DNA of 64,000 nt from Argopecten irradians. Taxonomy: Eukaryota; Mollusca; Bivalvia; Pectinida; Pectinidae. Positions 33,398-45,854 of the stretch are shown here, piece after piece. Made by a program: the position numbers and the translations under genes. Where the stretch lies: contig NC_091134.1 of assembly GCF_041381155.1 (NCBI RefSeq), positions 11,844,008 to 11,908,007 of the forward strand, written 5' to 3'. The notes below the pieces were generated by a model that saw nothing but the letters and a program-made list of their open reading frames with translations, was not told the origin of the DNA and did not search any database. Numbering within the stretch: the stretch's first letter is position 1; every line of letters begins with the position of its first letter.

Positions 33398-34486
33398 TGA
33401 TCGTCTGATGTTGAATTATATATTGTATTTAAACTTTGCTGGTATGATAAGTAAGATTATTTTTGTGCTTACTCTTGCATGAAATATGAGACAAAAATGA
33501 TGTACTGGTAAATTATTGCTATGAAAATTAATATGTTGAAGCAAGAATTTTATCACTTGATCTATCTATATATATGTTGACAGCTGTTGATGTTAGCTTC
33601 ATGATATTGCTCCATTTTGGCACTAGAAGTAGAGCAGTGCATGGGAATATGTGTATGGTTTAGTCCATTTTTAGCCCCCAGATCCATCAATTTTTTGAAG
33701 TAAGTTTTAAGAAATTAAGTTAATTGTTATATTTAAAATATTTAGTACATCCCTGATTCAATTTTAGTGGCATATTTCTCATTTTGCAGCATTATATGAC
33801 ATGGTAACCATTTAAATATGCATAAATTATCTGCTAATTTGAATATTTTCTCGTTTTTTGCCTATTTTTGATAATTTTGTCTAAGAAACAATAAAATGCA
33901 ATCATGAACAAACAAATAATGACTGAGAATATGTAAAGCACCTTAGATACATCTCTAGAAGAACAAATATTCACTGAAAATATGTAAAGCACCTTTAAGC
34001 TTAGATACATCTCTAGAAGAAATTAAATTAATGATGCACTCTGGTGTCTAGATGAAAAACTTTGCATGATCGATACCTGTTTACAACGGTTACCATAACA
34101 ACTTCAGCCCCAATGATAGACACATCATCATACCTATTGCATCACGGATGTACTTAATATATTTGAAATTCAGCAATTAAATCATTTTGGCCATTACAGT
34201 CCTTTGGTGAATATTTTAAATGCATGTAGATACCAGAAATCAATCTACAATTTTGTGTTACATTTTGATTATTCATATCAACTTATAAATTGTAAACCAC
34301 TTAAGTTATTCACGTCATCATCATTATCAGCTTTTCGTGAGTAGGTACTGCATGGCCAAATGTTGTTCAGTAGTTAATTTCACAAAAACATCTTGTTTAC
34401 CATGTTGATATGTGTTATAAACATCAAAGAACCATTGACACTTTCCGTCCACGATACCTTGTGTTCCAGTATTCTGTCTTTGCATA
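33398..34486 (+). other. Kinase 3' untranslated region and flank
   Basis: AT-rich, no further coding. A short duplicated phrase, AATATGTAAAGCACCTTAGA at 33929 and again at 33979 with small changes, lies downstream of the polyadenylation signal. Confidence 0.5.
33890..33895 (+). promoter_or_regulatory. Candidate polyadenylation signal of kinase gene
   Basis: AATAAA about 490 nt after the stop codon. The 3' end is not otherwise defined. Confidence 0.35.
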
Positions 34487-34638
34487 TTACAGAGTTAGCT
34501 CCCTTGCGGATAGGTATCGATTATTACATCATTATTTCGCGAGAGCAATTTACGTCGTTAAATCCCAAAAGTATGACGTTACGCTTGCAAACACATGACG
34601 TCACAATACCTACCCGCAAGGGAAGATAACTCTGTAAT
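34487..34638. mobile_element. MITE with TGACGTCA core, copy 2
   Basis: TTACAGAGTTAGCTCCCTTG ... CAAGGGAAGATAACTCTGTAA, about 150 bp, with ACACATGACGTCACAATAC inside. The best-preserved copy of this family in the window. Confidence 0.75.
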
Positions 34639-34639
34639 G

Positions 34640-35180
34640 CATGTATGCAAATACTGAATATGACATGCAGATCAATTTCACCCATCATTCGGATCATATT
34701 GTAAGCTTACTTTGCTCAGGTGTAACCTATACTTACAAACATTTAAACATCAAAAAAGTTTTTTGGTGGCAACACTGCAAGCTTCAGATTAAAACTTGTA
34801 ATACTATATCGTGTAAATAGGTAGTAAATGATCATCAAGATTTGTCGATAGTAAGGAGCAATGTGAATATGCCTGTAGATATTGAGTTATTTGCGAAATT
34901 TGTATTTGAGTGGTCGTGAGAAATTGCACAAAAATTTGTATTTCACTAAAAACAAAGTGGTGTATAGCATACGTCTCATTACTTTGATATAATTATTGTT
35001 TTTTCTTCTTTTTTTCATTTTTAATCAAAATCGTGGGCCCAATTAAATTGCCATATAACTACTATAGCAATATAACTCTCTCATGTTCGAGGCTTTAACT
35101 ATGACTTGTTCATTTGAGTCTTATCTACATTTAGATTTATGGGATGCCAAATGGGAGTATTGTTTTGAGTGCTGTATAGC
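34640..35180. other. Intergenic, nothing recognised
   Basis: AT-rich, no supported feature. Confidence 0.4.
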
Positions 35181-35189
35181 AGTGGAGGA

Positions 35190-35645
35190 TCCAGATGTTT
35201 TTGGGGGGGTCTTCGGTATCAACCCTGATGATTATCCCTCGCTTTCACCGAAATGGGGGATATTAAATTGGGTTTGTCCATCTGTCTGTCCGTCTGTAAT
35301 GCTTTGGTTTCTGTGCAATAACTGTCACAAATCATAGTGATTATTTTGTAACTTGGTCACATGGTTAAATGTTCCAAGGTCTCAGATGAGTTTGTCTGTC
35401 ATTTTTATCTGACCATATTTGGCGGAATTATGGCCCTTTGATTAACAAAAAATGGCATTTTCGATTGTTTCGTTTTAATAACTCTTGCAAATATTACCAG
35501 ATTGTCTCGAAAGTTACTAACATGGTTAAATGTCTCAGGGCCTTGGCCAAGTTCGCTGGGCACTTTCATTGGGCCCTATTTGACAGAGTTATGGGCCTTT
35601 GATTAATGAAAACAGGGGATATAAATTCCATGAACTTGCTTGTTT
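35190..35645 (+). repeat. Interspersed repeat, two units of about 180 bp
   Basis: Two related units share ACATGGTTAAATGTYYCA, TTATGGSCCTTTGATTAA and GGCCAAGTTCG/CAGATGAGTTTG-type segments, preceded by TGTCCATCTGTCTGTCCGTC. Non-coding dispersed repeat. Confidence 0.55.
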
Positions 35646-35649
35646 TCTT

Positions 35650-38022
35650 TTAAATTCATGTGTTTTTTTCTCAACGTTTTTCTCATTTTTTACCCTCATG
35701 GAAGCCATACAGAAATGTTCTGGATCTGGCACTGTATAAATACCAGTGGATCTAGCACTATAGCTACTACCAGCTGATTATATAGTTGTATGTCTAAAAA
35801 CTCTTTAATTATCTGGAATATTCATTTTAATGAAATAGATATTGTATTTTTAATTTAACAAAATGTTTAATATATTAAACAGTCTGCTAACTGATTTTTT
35901 AAATTAAATGGGTTAAAGACTTCTTTTTTTAAAAACGCACGCAATCATTCAGTATTTTACAAAATTGTTTTACTGTGAAATATTTTACACCTACCCGTAC
36001 AATTTTATTTAGATTTATCAATCTGATGTAATGGTATTTTTTACTGTAATAGTGCTATTACCTATTCATTCCTTTCAAATTTTACATCTAAAATATGATA
36101 TTTTTCTTTTAAGATATCACATTGTTCATTGTGGAACCTTTTTAAGATACTGGTAATTTGATACAGTAGAAATTCTTTCTTTTTAGCTTTTCTTTCTTTT
36201 GTTCCTGTACATGGGAATGTTAATGTATACGTAACTTGCCTTTTTATTATAACTGTACAGTGCTTAATTATTTATCATATTTTATCACTTATGTCTATTA
36301 TCTGTAAAATGTATCCTGAACTTTGTTCAGTTTTTTTTTTTTTTGGCCGAATTAATATGATGAGTATTTTGATTGTTAAGCAGTGTAGTGGACTGGACTA
36401 TCTCGTTTAATCAAAAATTTGTATGGAATCTTATATGAATTGTGAAATTATGGATGTATGTGGATTTGACCTCCAAACTTTGTTCATTACAATGCATTGT
36501 ATTTTATTTTTGCCATCATTTTGTCTCCCTTTGCATTGCTGCTCTGTGATAAAGCAACTTGCGTGAATGTCTATAAGTATTATTTGATTTGTCTGTACAT
36601 ACTGTACCTTCTCAGTTATATAAAACTGACCAATATATTCACAGCATCATGAGAACCTACATCAATTCTTTCCTGGCTTGAAAAATGAAGTGTAAGACAA
36701 ACACCACTCCAGACAAAGGCCCTTCCAGACTAACTTTAATCTTCAAATCGGTGATGTTCAACATAGGCGCAGAAATGTACATGTAATTACCTAACCCCCT
36801 TAGCCTTCTAGCTGATACTCCTCATCCATCAATAAAGCTCGGATGAGGGTGGGGGATTTTCCTCAATACAAATTTTTGTAACATTGATACAAAAAAATTG
36901 TAACTTATTTTAAGGATTAACTTTAATAGATTTTTTTAGATGGAGATAGAACACAAAAATCTGTTTGTACTCTAAATATACTGTGAAGCAGTTTACAATG
37001 ACAGTACACACAGATTATATATAAAAACAGATCATAGTTTAGAATAATTGTGTAAACTTATCTTGAAACATTATAGCATTAAAAAAATCAAATCGACAAA
37101 AATGAAGATAAAAAGTAACCAACATCAGTTATCTACAGATTGTTAAATTTCCACAGTGATGACAAGTTTAAATTCTAGCTCCATTAGGTGGCCGGGGTTC
37201 GTTTCTTAGAGCAAATGGCATTATTATTATTTTTTTTATTTTTTTTTTTTTCGTAAATATATTATGGAAACATGAATAAAAATTAAAAAAATAATATTAT
37301 ACAACTCATATGGTATTAAAAAAAAAAAGAATTAAAGAAAAATAAATTATATCATGTGATACGTGTAAGATATAATAAGCAAATTCTGATACATTCATAT
37401 AATGTTAATCTTTACAAAGTTGATTTATTGTTTGCAATATACAGGCATTTGGTAAAAATCTTCAACTTCGGTATTTTTCTTATACTCAATTGGCTATTTA
37501 GATATATATATAATTACCAGTTTAATTATCATTAGTTCTATAATTTTAATTGTACATTTTTGTATATCAATGACTAAACTTAATATTTTCTATCACATTC
37601 TAAAAAAATGTCATACCTCTAATTGATTTTTTCTTCAAAACAGGACACCTTCTTAATTAAGTAAGCCTATTGTTATGTAGTTTTGTTACATAAAAATTGT
37701 AAAATACAATTAGATTAAAAAAAATCTGGTAAGGGCTGGTACATTTAGTGCTATTGCTACAAAATGTATAATTCTATATCTGAATGGAAATGCTCATTAC
37801 AATAAAAATTGAATTATTAAGTGACAATCCAGATGTATGTATTAAGATACTGTTAGATTGTGAAAATTCACAGATGACATTAATGTTTATTTTATAGTAA
37901 ACAATCCCCTTCGACGGGCAGCTATATATTGTCAGTATATGGTTTCAAATAAAAAGGTGAATGTTATTGTGGTACTCTGTTGTTTGTGCCTATCAGATAG
38001 TATGCTAATCTGTTACCATCTT
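35650..38022. other. Intergenic, very AT-rich, nothing recognised
   Basis: Long AT-rich stretch with homopolymer runs (for example 37220-37250 and 37317-37330). I find no conserved coding segment, array or inverted repeat. Confidence 0.45.
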
Positions 38023-38358
38023 TTAAAGATGCTCCACCGCCGACAGAGCATAACTGGTGTTTAATTGTGTATATATCTGTCTAGTAAACACAAAAAAATA
38101 ATATAAAATAATTTGTTTTGCATTTGGTGCATGGGTAATCAGTACTTCATTCAATATAAGATATAGTGCCACGGAATTTTTTCGGGATGCAATTATTTTT
38201 TAGATTTTTAACTTGAAGTAAAATTAGAAGCTCAAACTTTTCAATGTTGGTAATAGTGTAAAGTAAGAAACTTTTGTAACTGAAGAAAAATACTAAATCG
38301 TCTCCTTTTGTTTTTGATAGTGAAAAAATACCATTTGTCAGCGGTGGATCATCTTTAA
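38023..38358. mobile_element. MITE, TTAA-flanked family, copy 2 (inverted)
   Basis: TTAAAGATGCTCCACCGCCG ... GTCAGCGGTGGATCATCTTTAA. The interior order (GACAGAGCATAACTGG first) is reversed relative to the other copies, so the insertion is in the opposite orientation. Confidence 0.75.
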
Positions 38359-38699
38359 TATAAATGCTGAATGCAAATAAACGCCAAAAACAGCTGTATT
38401 TTGAAAATTGTTTGACAATTATTACATTTAGTCAAAACTTAGTTCTCACCAACAAAATCGAGGAAATTAAAATCTTTAATAAATCATGAAAAGTTAGATA
38501 TCAATGGAGTTTTCGAAGCTTTTCCTAAAATTTCCAGATACCAAATATTGATGGATTTGAAGCTTTTTCCGGAGAGATAGAGCAAAAAAAAAATAGATTG
38601 AAAGGAATTATCATATACACGACACACAAACTAGGACCCACGGAAATGTCAATCAACAAAATATTAAATGAACAATTATGGGTTAAAACAAATCTTGAT

Positions 38700-38940
38700 A
38701 ATGGAAACATTTACTATTAGGTGCCTGTACAGGAGTTCAAACAGCTAGAACAACAACATCTGTGCGCCCTACTATATAAAGCACTTGTCAGACCACATTT
38801 GGAATATGGCGCCTGCATATGGAACCCGTACTTACAAACACAAATAAACGAGATAGAAAATGTACTGAGGATCCTGAAGTTACCTACATTAAAACACAGA
38901 AGGCTTTTAGAAGACCATGTATTTGAAAGTATATGAATCT
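38700..38940 (+). mobile_element. LINE reverse-transcriptase C-terminal remnant
   Basis: Translation contains ALLYKALVRPHLEYGACIWN then PYLQTQINEIENVLR and LPTLKHRRL, the region after the RT domain that is typical of Jockey/CR1-like LINEs in animals (usually LVRPxLEYGxxVWxP). Only about 70 residues are left; neither end of an element is visible. 5'-truncated copies like this are normal for LINEs. Confidence 0.8.
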
Positions 38941-39990
38941 GCATAAAGCAATTTACATTCGAGTTTACAACGGGAATCAAAAAGAACATTGACAAAAACC
39001 ATGTTTGTCAAAGGTCAAGGTCTATGAAGATGGAGCAACTACATTGTATACATATGTACATTTATAAGTAAATCCTAGTAAAGTATCGTAATATCATGAT
39101 ATGGGAATACAACGTTCATAATCGAATATTTAATGTAACACTGTAGACGAACTTTAAACCTAATGATTGGCTAAAGGGGTAGAAAATTAAATAGTTATCA
39201 ATCGATCCCGAATACTTTATATAGCATGTTCCAATATAGTTTGCATGATCCTCATATCAATTAGTAAAACATCTGCAACACATACACACGTAAAATAATG
39301 GCCCATACAATATTTGACTTTTCAGATTTTCCCCAGTCGTACGTCATCTTATAAAAAACATTTTAAAGTTATTCATATCCTCTTGTGTTGAAAACGAATG
39401 TGAATATACCGTATTTTTGCGCGTATAATGCGGACTTTTTTTGATAAATTATCAAGTGAAAAAAATGTGGTGTGCACTATTCGCAGAAACAAGGCATGAT
39501 TGTCCAGGCTCCGGGTGATGATCAAAGACTGGTGTAAGTCATGCTGTCGTGATAGGGTTATGATTACATTTATACATTATAGAATTTCTGTCGAAAGTCC
39601 GTATTTATAAATGGTGCCAAGATTGCCTTTCTAATCAAGAGAACATTATACGTGTATATAATATACATGTACACACGTACTAGCTCTTATCTTCGGACTG
39701 TTGGCACAATAAAATGTAGGACATTTTTCATGTTGCAGAATGAAAGTACTGCATGACGTTTATACAGATTTAGGCTAGTGTAAAATATTGTATAATATAT
39801 TAGAGTATACAATTAATTAGCAGTAACCACCACTCGTAAGAATAGTGGATGGTATAAAATAAGGAAAACGAATTGAAAACAGATATATATATAAACGAGA
39901 ATCAGAGATAAAACTTGATTCGGTTGATAAATCATCACAGATTTCAATGATTAGGTAACCCTTTTTGTTGAATTTTACAGTTATGACTAG
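38941..39990. other. Intergenic; CGTATTTTTGCGCGTATAAT motif
   Basis: AT-rich. ATACCGTATTTTTGCGCGTA at about 39407-39426 resembles a MITE terminus, but I see no partner end. Confidence 0.35.
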
Positions 39991-40635
39991 ACCTATTTTC
40001 AAAATTACGCATGCGAAAACGGTAACCGGTATGTACATGTACACTAAACAACTTACAAGCTAGGCAGTAGATACATATTATTACCTATATCATTTCTTCG
40101 GGTTTTTTTCTCAGTAGAATAGTACTTTCTGCCCCTATTGCATGATTGATATCATGTGACCTAATCCGATAAACAGCGAAATTAAAATGTTGGGGAACAA
40201 TCTAGTTTATACTTGTGAACTAATCATATGCTAAGAATGCATTATTTTTAAAATATAACGAGACATACAAGACGAACCGGTTGCGTTCCAACGGAACGTC
40301 GTGTTCAATATTTGACGGAGCGTCGACAGGATCTTTGAGCAGAAACGTTTCTCTAACTGGGACATGCTGGTAGGAATTTTTGGGACTATCAAAATTAAGC
40401 GAACTTGGTCCGTTTCCATAAGAAAATTTTAATTAGATTCGAACAATTAAACTATTGAAATATCGCGTGTATACGTGTACATATATGTTGTGTTGTCATG
40501 GAAATGGCTTTTGACTGAAGAAATTATATATTTTAAGAACTAATATCTACTGCCTTGCATATTGTTTCAAGTGTTCCATATGTACGTACATCTATACCAG
40601 CGTTTTCGCATGCGTAATTTAGAAAATATAGTTTT
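39985..40635. mobile_element. Probable fold-back element with ACGCATGCGAAAACG ends
   Basis: Left AAAATTACGCATGCGAAAACG with nearby ACCGGTATGTACATG; right GTACGTACATCTATACC then CGTTTTCGCATGCGTAATTT. About 650 bp apart, opposite orientation. Interior non-coding; exact borders uncertain. Confidence 0.6.
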
Positions 40636-40879
40636 CAACCATGATATGACATACCTGTCTATAAAGGACAAAGTCTAAAATCATAAAACACCATTTTTTC
40701 TTCTACGCATTGTTGAAACACTCTACTGTTCCGTGGGCAACTTGTATTTTTGGATTCTTAGCCGTGAGTTGAATAGCGAGCAAATTTATATCACGTAACG
40801 CTCCTCTAAACGACATTTTTTTATGTAAAAAGGAGCGTTTCCACGAGCGTATAAAAGCGACGATCTTGTACTTAATCAC

Positions 40880-41070
40880 CCGGTTATATATATATATTGC
40901 TGTCACGTGATCTCGATCATGTGAGTGTTATTGCAACACGTACGCTGTACAAAATGGCAGACCTGTCAACGTGTGTTTACAACCGGATGTAACACGCCTT
41001 TTTCATTTATGTCTTTCGGGGAATAGTGAACGACCATAACTTTTCTGCGCACATTGGTTTGCTGCTACAG
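40880..41070 (+). promoter_or_regulatory. Candidate promoter and untranslated first exon of the transporter gene
   Basis: A TATATATATATA run (about 40885-40897) and a palindromic E-box TCACGTGA (40903-40910) precede a stretch ending TTGCTGCTACAG|GTAAGAGATG, a near-perfect donor at 41070. The first coding exon of the transporter at 50143 begins with an acceptor inside its 5' untranslated region, so an upstream non-coding exon must exist. This is a candidate 9 kb away; the link is inference. Confidence 0.35.
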
Positions 41071-41610
41071 GTAAGAGATGTTTATATGTACTCCATAATA
41101 TCTTAAAACAATGTTTATTAAACAGGATACAATACGTGTATACTGGATGTATGAATGATAGTAACAGCTGTATATTTATGATAAATAAACTTCTCCAACA
41201 ATATTATTGTTTCTAGATTGTATTAGACTTAAAGTACGATGTGACAATTTTCAACCATTTCGTGTCATTGTATCTAATTTCATCCTTGATGCTCAGGGGT
41301 TACTATCACTGACGTTATACCCACCCCTGGAATACAACTGTATGTCATAGTGAAACTTGAGGCATTATATAGAAGACACAGGTAATTTGATCTTTTGATA
41401 TATGTCAAATGAATTGTATAACAGTACGCTGTGGTTGACCATGTAGCTTTAACATTCAACATCTCTCTCTCTCTTTAATCTTCAAAGGAAGTCTCTGAAA
41501 GCATGTGATTGATCACTTTTTTCTCCTGAACTAACTCCTGGACTCAGTCTCATGAACATTCCTTAACTTTAAGAAATTCCTAGACTTAATGCTGTACTTA
41601 ATGCTGTACT

Positions 41611-41754
41611 GAACTGAGGAGAAATTCGTTTACCTTCAGAGTAGTGGATAGTTGGAACAATTTACCAGAAATAGTCGTGAACGCTGAAACCACAAAAGAC
41701 TTCGAAATCCTCTTAGATAACTACTTAAAGGACAACATTTATAATAATTATTGA
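41611..41754 (+). mobile_element. LINE 3'-end remnant (ORF2 C-terminus)
   Basis: Reads RRNSFTFRVVDSWNNLPEI then VVNAETTKDFEILLDNYL and a stop. RVVDxWNxLPExVVNAxxxxxFxxxLD is the common C-terminus of animal Jockey/CR1-like ORF2. May be the same family as 38700-38940, but about 2.7 kb separates them and they need not be one insertion. Confidence 0.8.
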
Positions 41755-41907
41755 TATATGAGCTAACAAATACCTGTACCATTGACACAATTGTCATGTA
41801 TATTTTGATGTTTTATGATATGGACATAGAGGCTTCTAGCCTACGTCCATTAACTTCAATTAAATCAATTAAATTTAAATTTCATCATAGAAAAGTATTA
41901 CAAACAG

Positions 41908-42246
41908 TTAAAGATGCTCCACCGCCGACTAATGGTATTTTTTCTCTATCAAAAACAAGAGCAGACAAATTATATTTTTCTTCAGTTACAAAAGTTACTT
42001 ACTTTACACCATTACCACCAATGAAAAGGTTGACAGCTTTTAAGTTAACTTTAAGATAAAAATAGGAAAAAATAATTAATTGTGTCCCAAAAAAATGTCC
42101 TCTATGGAATGAGGTACTCACTAACAGATTGTGCATACACCAAAGGCAAAACAAAATTATTTTATATTATTTTTGCGTTGATATTTAGACACATAGATGC
42201 ACAATTAAACATCAGTTATGCTCTGTCTGCGGTGGAGCATCTTTAA
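41908..42246. mobile_element. MITE, TTAA-flanked family, copy 3
   Basis: TTAAAGATGCTCCACCGCCG ... CTGCGGTGGAGCATCTTTAA, same orientation as copy 1. The open frame across its first part is incidental. Confidence 0.8.
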
Positions 42247-43415
42247 GGAAAATATCTTATGTAAAGAAGCCTTCTTTAAAATCTGAAATGCTGTCCTATG
42301 GGGAATTTTAAGTTATGAGATTCCTTAAATTTTAAGGAATGTTCATGAAACTGGTCCCAGTTTTACTATGAGATGGTCCAGGGGTGGATAATTATCCCTG
42401 GAGTTAATTGAGGATGGTTAAACCTCTAACTTCTGATAGGCAATTTACAGGATGCTGAGGGTTACCTTTTCAACATTAGATAATCAAGCATATGTGACTA
42501 TATATATATACATTGTTGTATATTATGTGTTGTGTTAGCTGTATTCAGTTGATTGTCACGTATTCAATGAACGATAAAACAATTAAGACATACATTGTAT
42601 AATATTATGTAAGGTCCAGGTCATAATCAGAATTTTATTTTAGTCATCTGACGAACAAGTGTGCTGTCAACATCGATTCTCTCCTCCGATGGCCAAATTT
42701 AATCCACTCGTGTGGGCAAGGGGACAAATAAATATCTCCAGCACTGCTACAAATTTAGAATGCATAGTTTTGGTTAAAAAAATTCATGACAATACAGTGT
42801 ATTTTTGAATGTTAACGAAAGTACCAAGCTCTATAAACTAGACACCTGTATAGGCCAAATATGCTGGACCTGTTGACATCTGATTTAAATATATGTGGTA
42901 ATGTTATATGTTGATTCATGAAAATATCTCATACCTACAAATATATTCAGAAATTGAAATTTAACAAAGGTAAGGCCATACAAACAAATGTTTGTGTTTC
43001 TGGTAACCAGACCGACCCTGTTTGCCTGATTAATTCCTAACACCAATTAACACTATATGTGTATATTTATATATATCTGCACTCCTCAGGTTCAAGTGTA
43101 CTTATCATGTGGTGGTATTATGATAAGTGATATATAAAACCCATCTCTATGATCATACATACACCATTACCTTACCTGGCCTAGATACCTGGTCACTTAG
43201 CTTTGTTTTAGTACATTACACATCATGTTCATGCATTATCCTTGATCTGGATGTGTGGTTGGTACATTTGACAGTACCACTTGTACAGACTCCAACAGAT
43301 TTGAGACCAAATTAAGTATCAGTTTGAGTGAGATATCTTTAATTTGATCTTTAACATTATCTTCTAAGTCAGTTCTGTAGTTTCCTTTTTCATCATTGAT
43401 ATTCTTCATATTAAA
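42247..43415. other. Gene-free, nothing firm
   Basis: AT-rich. Repeat-like GTCATCTGACGAACAAGTGTG at about 42644 may be an end of another dispersed element. No gene supported. Confidence 0.4.
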
Positions 43416-43439
43416 TTAGGCTCATTGAGGGATATTATA

Positions 43440-44440
43440 GAGAGAAAAATGGGTGAGGGGTTATTTAATATCATACAGAAAACTGGGTGAGGGGGTTATC
43501 ATACAGAAAACTGGGTGAGGGGGTATTCATACAGAAAAATGGTTGAGGGGGTTATTATATGTAGTAAATGAGTGAGGGGGTTATTATACAGAAAAACTGG
43601 GTGAGGGGGTTATTATACAGAAAAATGGGTGAGGGGTTATTATACAGAAAAATGGGTGAGGGGTTATTATACAGAAAAATGGGTGAGGGGTTATTATACA
43701 GAAAACTGGGTGAGGGGGTTATTATATGTAGTAAATGAGTGAGGGGGTTATTATACAGAAAACTGGGTGAGGGGGTTATCATACGGAAAACTGGGTGAGG
43801 GGGTTATTATATGTAGTAAATGAGTGAGGGGGTTATTATACAGAAAACTGGGTGAGGGGGTTATCATACGGAAAACTGGGTGAGGGGGTTATTATATGTA
43901 GTAAATGAGTGAGGGGGTTATTATACAGAAAACTGGGTGAGGGGGTTATTATATGTTAGTAAATGAGTGAGGGGGTTATTATACAGAAAACTGGGTGAGG
44001 GGGTTATTATACAGAAAACTGGGTGAGGGGGTTTATTATATGTAGTAAATGAGTGAGGGGGTTATTATACAGGAAATCTGGGGAAGAGGTTATTATACAG
44101 GAAAAATGGACGAGGGTTTTTATTATACAGAAAAACTGGGTGAGGGGGTTATCATACAGAAAAAATGGTTGAGGGGGGTTATACAGAAAAAATGGTTGAG
44201 GGGGTTATTATACAGAAAATTGAGGAAGAGGTTATTATACAGAAAAAACTGGGTGAGGATTTATTATACAGAAAAAAAAAATGGGTGAGGGGGTTATTAT
44301 ATACAGAAAATCGGGAAAGAGGTTATTATACAGAAAAACTGGGTGAGGGGGTTATTATACAGAAAAATGGGGAGGGGGTTATTATACAAAAAAATTGAGA
44401 GTAGTGGGTTTTATTTACAGAAAATTGAGGATTGGTTAGG
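43440..44440. repeat. Tandem array, 28-bp G-rich unit, about 35 copies
   Basis: Unit GGGTGAGGGGGTTATTATAC then AGAAAACT. A second variant (TATGTAGTAAATGAGTGAG) alternates regularly between 43555 and 44070, giving a higher-order pattern. The edges decay. Each unit has GGG and GGGGG runs on the plus strand, enough for quadruplexes across adjacent units. Open frames on both strands are repeat-driven. Confidence 0.93.
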
Positions 44441-45850
44441 TGGGTTTTTGAGGAGAGGTTAGGAGAGATTTTGGCTGGTCTGAACCTGAGGCTTGCCGAA
44501 GGTTGACAGCCAAAATCTTTTCAGGAGGGTTGAGATATCCCTGTCCACATGACAGACTAATGTTAGATTCTTTTTCTCTCATACTTTACCGAAACATGAT
44601 GAAAATACAATTATAGAGAAACATTTCCAAAGCGCCAAAGCATTCATAGGAATGTCGCAATGCATCATGTAATGATGACATCAATTCATTGCCTAGCACG
44701 TGTGAGTTGTCCTTTCCCTACCCCGGTAACAGACAGAGTTATCTTTTCCCTAGCAACCGCAGGATAACCCTATCAAGTATGGGAGAAAAAAATGGAAATA
44801 TACCTCCACATGAAAATATGTGTACCATTGTGATGCCTGTTTGCATACAATTAAAAAACAAAAGCTGATATATGTCTACAGAGGAGACACAGTCACAGAT
44901 TGCGCACCAAATCAGGACTCAAAATTGTACCAATGGTGAGCCCCAATAGTCTGAGGGATGCCGCCAAAACTTTCCTAATTCGATTTGTAAGAGTTTTTTG
45001 TGAAAATTTCTTACATAAACCATGTGGGCCTGTTGTTAAACAAATGTACATATAATGCTTCAAATAAATATGTCTGTATTATTCTAGACTACTGATATAT
45101 AAAAGTTTTTTTGTATTTAATACCCTTTAATACCTATAATGGTATGTTTATTTCTCAAGAAAACTGTGATTTGATTCAGAAGGCCAAAACGTTATATTGT
45201 TGGAAAAGGTCTAGTGGTTGTAACTGATACCTATCCAGAGATTTTTGCTTATCCCAACTTTAACGGGTTACGCAGAGGAAAAAGCTTATATGATAGATTA
45301 AAGATAAGTTATGGATGAAACATAGCATTCTAGGAGAGGTCAAGCAAATTGATATACCTAGGTTTGCACAACAATTACCAGCATGTTTGTAAGTTCAATG
45401 AATCTTGTTGACAAATAACTAATTCATTGTCAAGCCAACAAAATCGAACAAATTTACAAAAATTGAAATCTTTTTATATGTGAAGGTAAAGATATAGATA
45501 AAGAATAGTCGCAAAAAATGAATCCTAGTACATTAGGAGAGTCAAGCAATACATGTTATATGGATAGATTACCAGCTATGTAAAACATATCAATCAACAT
45601 ATATCCCAAAGCGAGTTATAACCATGAAAACATTCCTCCTCTATGTAAAATATTCGACTGTAATGATCCACAGTATTCATGTATATCTCACTGTAAGGTA
45701 CAATAACATTAGAACATATCATCCTCTGTTGTCTCTTTAAATAGTATAGACATAAACAGTATGAGTCTGCAAGTCCAACCTGTTGCCAACTATGTAACAT
45801 GTCAAGTATGAACCCTGTTGATCCTTAAAAATGTATGCACATTGTATGAA
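44441..45850. other. Gene-free; hairpin at 44470-44520
   Basis: GAGATTTTGGCTG and CAGCCAAAATCTTT face each other about 30 bp apart and form a stem. The remainder is AT-rich without supported features. Confidence 0.45.
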
Positions 45851-45854
45851 CAGT

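Noticed and set aside
38700-41754. One intact LINE spanning both remnants
   Set aside because: The two coding remnants are separated by sequence that includes a fold-back element and no RT core, so they are better treated as separate fragments.
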